A program made the translations under genes and the position numbers. Below are positions 40,388-42,925 of a DNA stretch of 42,925 bases, in pieces. The stretch's first letter is position 1; each line of letters starts with the position of its first letter. This stretch comes from Flavobacteriaceae bacterium. GTDB taxonomy: Bacteria > Bacteroidota > Bacteroidia > Flavobacteriales > Flavobacteriaceae. The notes under the pieces are model-generated. The model had not been told where the DNA came from and searched no databases. It worked only from the letters and a program-made list of their open reading frames with translations. The stretch covers positions 1 through 42,925 of the forward strand of contig JABDNT010000074.1 of NCBI GenBank assembly GCA_013043685.1, read 5' to 3'.

Positions 40388-41080
40388 TTAATCTCTACCT
40401 CCCAGGAAAATACTGATGAAATATATTAGTGTGGCGAGAGACCCTAACGCAGCTACCACATATGTGCGGGCTGCCCATTTCAACGCATCCTTGGCTCCCG
40501 AATATTCCTGCTGATTTACCATATTGTTGTTCTGAAGCCATGCCAATGCACGGTTACTCGCATCGTATTCAACCGGTAAGGTGATAAAGGAAAATACCGT
40601 GGTCATCGCAAACAGACCTATCCCGACGAGAAAGATCCAATTTCCAAATGCTATTCCTGAAAAAGTCAGGACCAGTCCGGCCATGATCACAAAATTGGAC
40701 AGTTTGCTGGCAATTCCTACCATAGGAACAATAGATGACCGCATCTGTAACCAACCATAAGCAGTTGCATGTTGAACCGCATGCCCGCATTCGTGAGCCG
40801 CAACGGCAGCTGCTGCTGCATTACGCTGCAAATAGACTCCTTCACTTAGATTAACGGTTTTTGTTTTTGGATTATAATGATCAGTAAGCATTCCCTGTAC
40901 GGAAACAACCTGTACGTCGTAAATTCCATTATCGCGCAGCATCTTTTCGGCAATTTCCTTTCCGCTCATTCCATTTTGCAACTGAACTTTCGAATACTTC
41001 TTGAATTTGCTCTTTAAACGGTTACTCACCAACATGCTCACCAAAAAGATCACACCCGCGAGTATATAATATCCCATCAT
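40388..41080 (-). CDS. YugP-type membrane zinc metallopeptidase
   Basis: 230 residues. One N-terminal span (5-20), then a soluble part with the zinc motif HECGH (96-100, HExxH pattern) in AAHECGHAVQHA, followed by two or three further membrane helices (about 122-165 and 208-226). Matches the Zn_peptidase_2 / YugP family, common in bacteria, with no known substrate. It follows leuS on the same strand by 60 bases. Confidence 0.88.
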   Translation of the reverse strand: MMGYYILAGVIFLVSMLVSNRLKSKFKKYSKVQLQNGMSGKEIAEKMLRDNGIYDVQVVSVQGMLTDHYNPKTKTVNLSEGVYLQRNAAAAAVAAHECGHAVQHATAYGWLQMRSSIVPMVGIASKLSNFVIMAGLVLTFSGIAFGNWIFLVGIGLFAMTTVFSFITLPVEYDASNRALAWLQNNNMVNQQEYSGAKDALKWAARTYVVAALGSLATLIYFISIFLGGRD

Positions 41081-41140
41081 AGCTTTTAAGTTTTTATTTT
41101 TTTAAATATAACATCTATTAAGCAAAAAGTATGCTAAATT

Positions 41141-42925
41141 TTAGCCAACGATATTGATGATCTTTCCGGGCACGACGATCACCTTCTTTGGTGTTCGACC
41201 CTCCATATAATGGGCGGTCTTTTCATGTGCCATTACGGCAGCCTCGATGTCATCCTTACTCATGTCCAATGGAAGTTCCAGCTTAAAGCGCATCTTTCCG
41301 TTAAATGAAACCGGATATTCCTTAGTACTTTCCACCAGGTGACTTTCGTCGAATATCGGGAAGGGAGCGGCGGATATACTTTCCGTATGACCCAATTTGT
41401 TCCATAGTTCCTCGGCGATATGAGGTGCATAGGGAGAGATCAGTATCAAAAGTGGCTCCAATACTTTTCGTGTAAAACATTTTTGGGCGGTCAACTCATT
41501 TACCGCGATCATGAAAGTGGAAACCGACGTATTAAAACTGAAGTTCTCAATGTCTTCCTCTACTTTTTTGATGGTCTTATGAAGTGTTTTCAGATTGTCT
41601 TTTGTTCCCTCTTCAACACTCACCCCGAATGTTCCATCTGCCCCGGAATGATATAATTTCCAGAGTTTCTTCAGGAAACTATGAACACCCGTTATCCCGG
41701 CAGTACTCCAGGGTTTTGCCTGTTCCAGAGGCCCAAGGAACATTTCGTACATGCGTAGTGTATCAGCGCCATAACGATGGCAGATCTCATCCGGGTTTAC
41801 CACGTTATATTTGGACTTGGACATTTTTTCAATCTCACGAGCTACTTTAAATGTCCCGTCATCCTCCGTAATGAATTCTGCGTTCTCAAATTCGGGACGC
41901 CATTTTTTAAAGGCTTCGATGTCAAGCTCATTTGATAAATTAACCATAGATACATCAGCGTGGATAGGTTGAACGGTTTGCTCTCCTTTCTTGCTTTCCG
42001 TGACGAGTTTATTCTCACCTTCGATTCGGTAAACAAAAGCACTCTCCCCCAGTATCATCCCCTGGTTGATCAATTTTTTGGCGTGTTCATCCACAGGTAA
42101 ATGTCCACGATCGTACATGAATTTTACCCAGAATCGGCTATAAAGCAGGTGTCCGGTCGCATGTTCGCTACCGCCTAAATATAGGTCCACATCCTGCCAA
42201 TAGGCCAAAGCCGCTTTGGATGCCAACTCGTTCTCGTTGTGAGGATCCATATAGCGGAACATATAACAACTGCTTCCTGCCCAGCCAGGCATGGTATTTA
42301 ATTCGAGTGGGAATACAGTGGTGTTGTCAATGAGTTCATTGCTCACTACCTCATTCTTGCCGGAATCCCAGGCCCACACATCTGCTTGACCCAGAGGCGG
42401 ATCGCCTTCTTCGGTAGGCAGGTATTTTTCTACTTCAGGCAACACCAGAGGAAGATGTTCGGTTTCAATCATTTGAGGAAGTCCATCCTTATAATATGCC
42501 GGGAAAGGTTCGCCCCAGTAGCGCTGCCTTGAGAAAACCGCATCCCTCAACCGATAATTGATCTTACCAGTACCTGCTCCTTTCTTCTCCAATTCTTCGA
42601 TCACTTTCCGAGTCGCGTCTTTATGATTCATACCATTCATAAATTCGCTGTTGGCGATCACCGTATTATCTTTATCGGCAAAAGCTTCTTCGGAAATATC
42701 CACCCCTTCAAAAATATTCGGGATAGGAATATTATAGAACTTAGCAAAATCGTAATCCCGCTGGTCTCCACAGGGTACGGCCATAACTGCCCCGGTACCA
42801 TAACCGGCAAGCACGTAATCCCCGATCCACACAGGTATCTTCTCTCCACTGAAAGGATGAATAGCATACGCTCCTGTAAATACCCCGGAGATCGTTTTCA
42901 CATCCGCCATACGCTCCCGCTCACT
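41141..42925 (-). CDS. leuS: Leucyl-tRNA synthetase, C-terminal two thirds (cut by window edge)
   Basis: 594 residues are visible; the reading frame continues past the right edge without interruption. The fragment begins inside the CP1 editing domain (GTGAVMAVPCGDQRD, which keeps the Asp of the editing site), goes through the catalytic core (RDAVFSRQRYWGEPFP, WAGSSCYMFRYMDPHNE, YLGGSEHATGHLLYSRF), the KMSKS loop (EKMSKSKYN, 41813-41827) and the anticodon-binding part, ending in IINIVG. The family's full length is roughly 900-950 residues, so about 350 are missing. Confidence 0.97.
   Translation of the reverse strand, partial: SERERMADVKTISGVFTGAYAIHPFSGEKIPVWIGDYVLAGYGTGAVMAVPCGDQRDYDFAKFYNIPIPNIFEGVDISEEAFADKDNTVIANSEFMNGMNHKDATRKVIEELEKKGAGTGKINYRLRDAVFSRQRYWGEPFPAYYKDGLPQMIETEHLPLVLPEVEKYLPTEEGDPPLGQADVWAWDSGKNEVVSNELIDNTTVFPLELNTMPGWAGSSCYMFRYMDPHNENELASKAALAYWQDVDLYLGGSEHATGHLLYSRFWVKFMYDRGHLPVDEHAKKLINQGMILGESAFVYRIEGENKLVTESKKGEQTVQPIHADVSMVNLSNELDIEAFKKWRPEFENAEFITEDDGTFKVAREIEKMSKSKYNVVNPDEICHRYGADTLRMYEMFLGPLEQAKPWSTAGITGVHSFLKKLWKLYHSGADGTFGVSVEEGTKDNLKTLHKTIKKVEEDIENFSFNTSVSTFMIAVNELTAQKCFTRKVLEPLLILISPYAPHIAEELWNKLGHTESISAAPFPIFDESHLVESTKEYPVSFNGKMRFKLELPLDMSKDDIEAAVMAHEKTAHYMEGRTPKKVIVVPGKIINIVG

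Noticed and set aside
1-42925. Mobile elements, prophage, CRISPR arrays, tRNA or rRNA genes
   Set aside because: No transposase or integrase frames, no spaced direct repeats, no terminal inverted repeats and no tRNA-like cloverleaf were noticed by eye; a tRNA scan was not possible.

Overview
The window reads as chromosomal DNA of a member of the Bacteroidota, most likely a marine Flavobacteriaceae. Four things point there: promoters carry the Bacteroidota -7 element TAnnTTTG; several genes belong to lineage-typical families (DUF4271 next to hemD, DUF4296, DUF2807 head-GIN, a DnaE that opens with an exonuclease motif, S16 with an Ala/Glu-rich tail); operons are short and often joined by TAATG stop/start overlaps; and Shine-Dalgarno sequences are weak. 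The genus cannot be fixed from the sequence alone. I see no rRNA, tRNA, CRISPR array, insertion sequence or prophage. Coding density is high and no gene-free stretch exceeds 300 bases.

Layout. 1-4468: dnaE start (cut by the left edge), a lipoprotein, then rpsP-rimM-trmN6 and a glutaryl-CoA dehydrogenase. 4522-8100: a metallophosphoesterase, a DoxX/DUF2807 pair and a membrane-bound AraC-type regulator. 8283-21322: a 13-kb block for low-potential ferredoxin metabolism, namely rseC-rnfBCDGEA, then korAB on the other strand, divergent from a 2[4Fe-4S] ferredoxin, then a full-length pyruvate:ferredoxin oxidoreductase and a HEPN-domain gene. 21378-22756: Nfu-type and Mrp-type Fe-S cluster proteins. 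22891-27426: an alkyltransferase-like protein, a LysE-family exporter, trmB, an MJ1255-type glycosyltransferase and a PhoB/PhoR-like two-component system. 27641-30171: an operon of a LuxE-like acyl-protein synthetase, a membrane transglutaminase-like protein and a DUF350 protein. 30306-42925: housekeeping genes (tyrS, an epimerase, DUF4296, pyrC, a dolichol-phosphate-mannose-synthase-like GT2, DUF4271, hemD, pckA, DUF423, a saccharopine dehydrogenase, a YugP-type peptidase, and leuS cut by the right edge).

How the central block probably works: PFOR and KorAB oxidise pyruvate and 2-oxoglutarate and reduce the ferredoxin encoded between them. The Rnf complex can then pass those electrons to NAD+ while pumping ions, or run in reverse to make reduced ferredoxin. 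Nfu and Mrp next door could serve the many Fe-S clusters needed. This is the most interesting part of the window. Its parts are known families, but the compact grouping, the HEPN gene attached to PFOR and several residue changes (RnfD SGET motif, Mrp without CxxC) deserve a closer look. I found no wholly novel system that I could defend; the LuxE/transglutaminase/DUF350 operon is the best candidate for an uncharacterised one.
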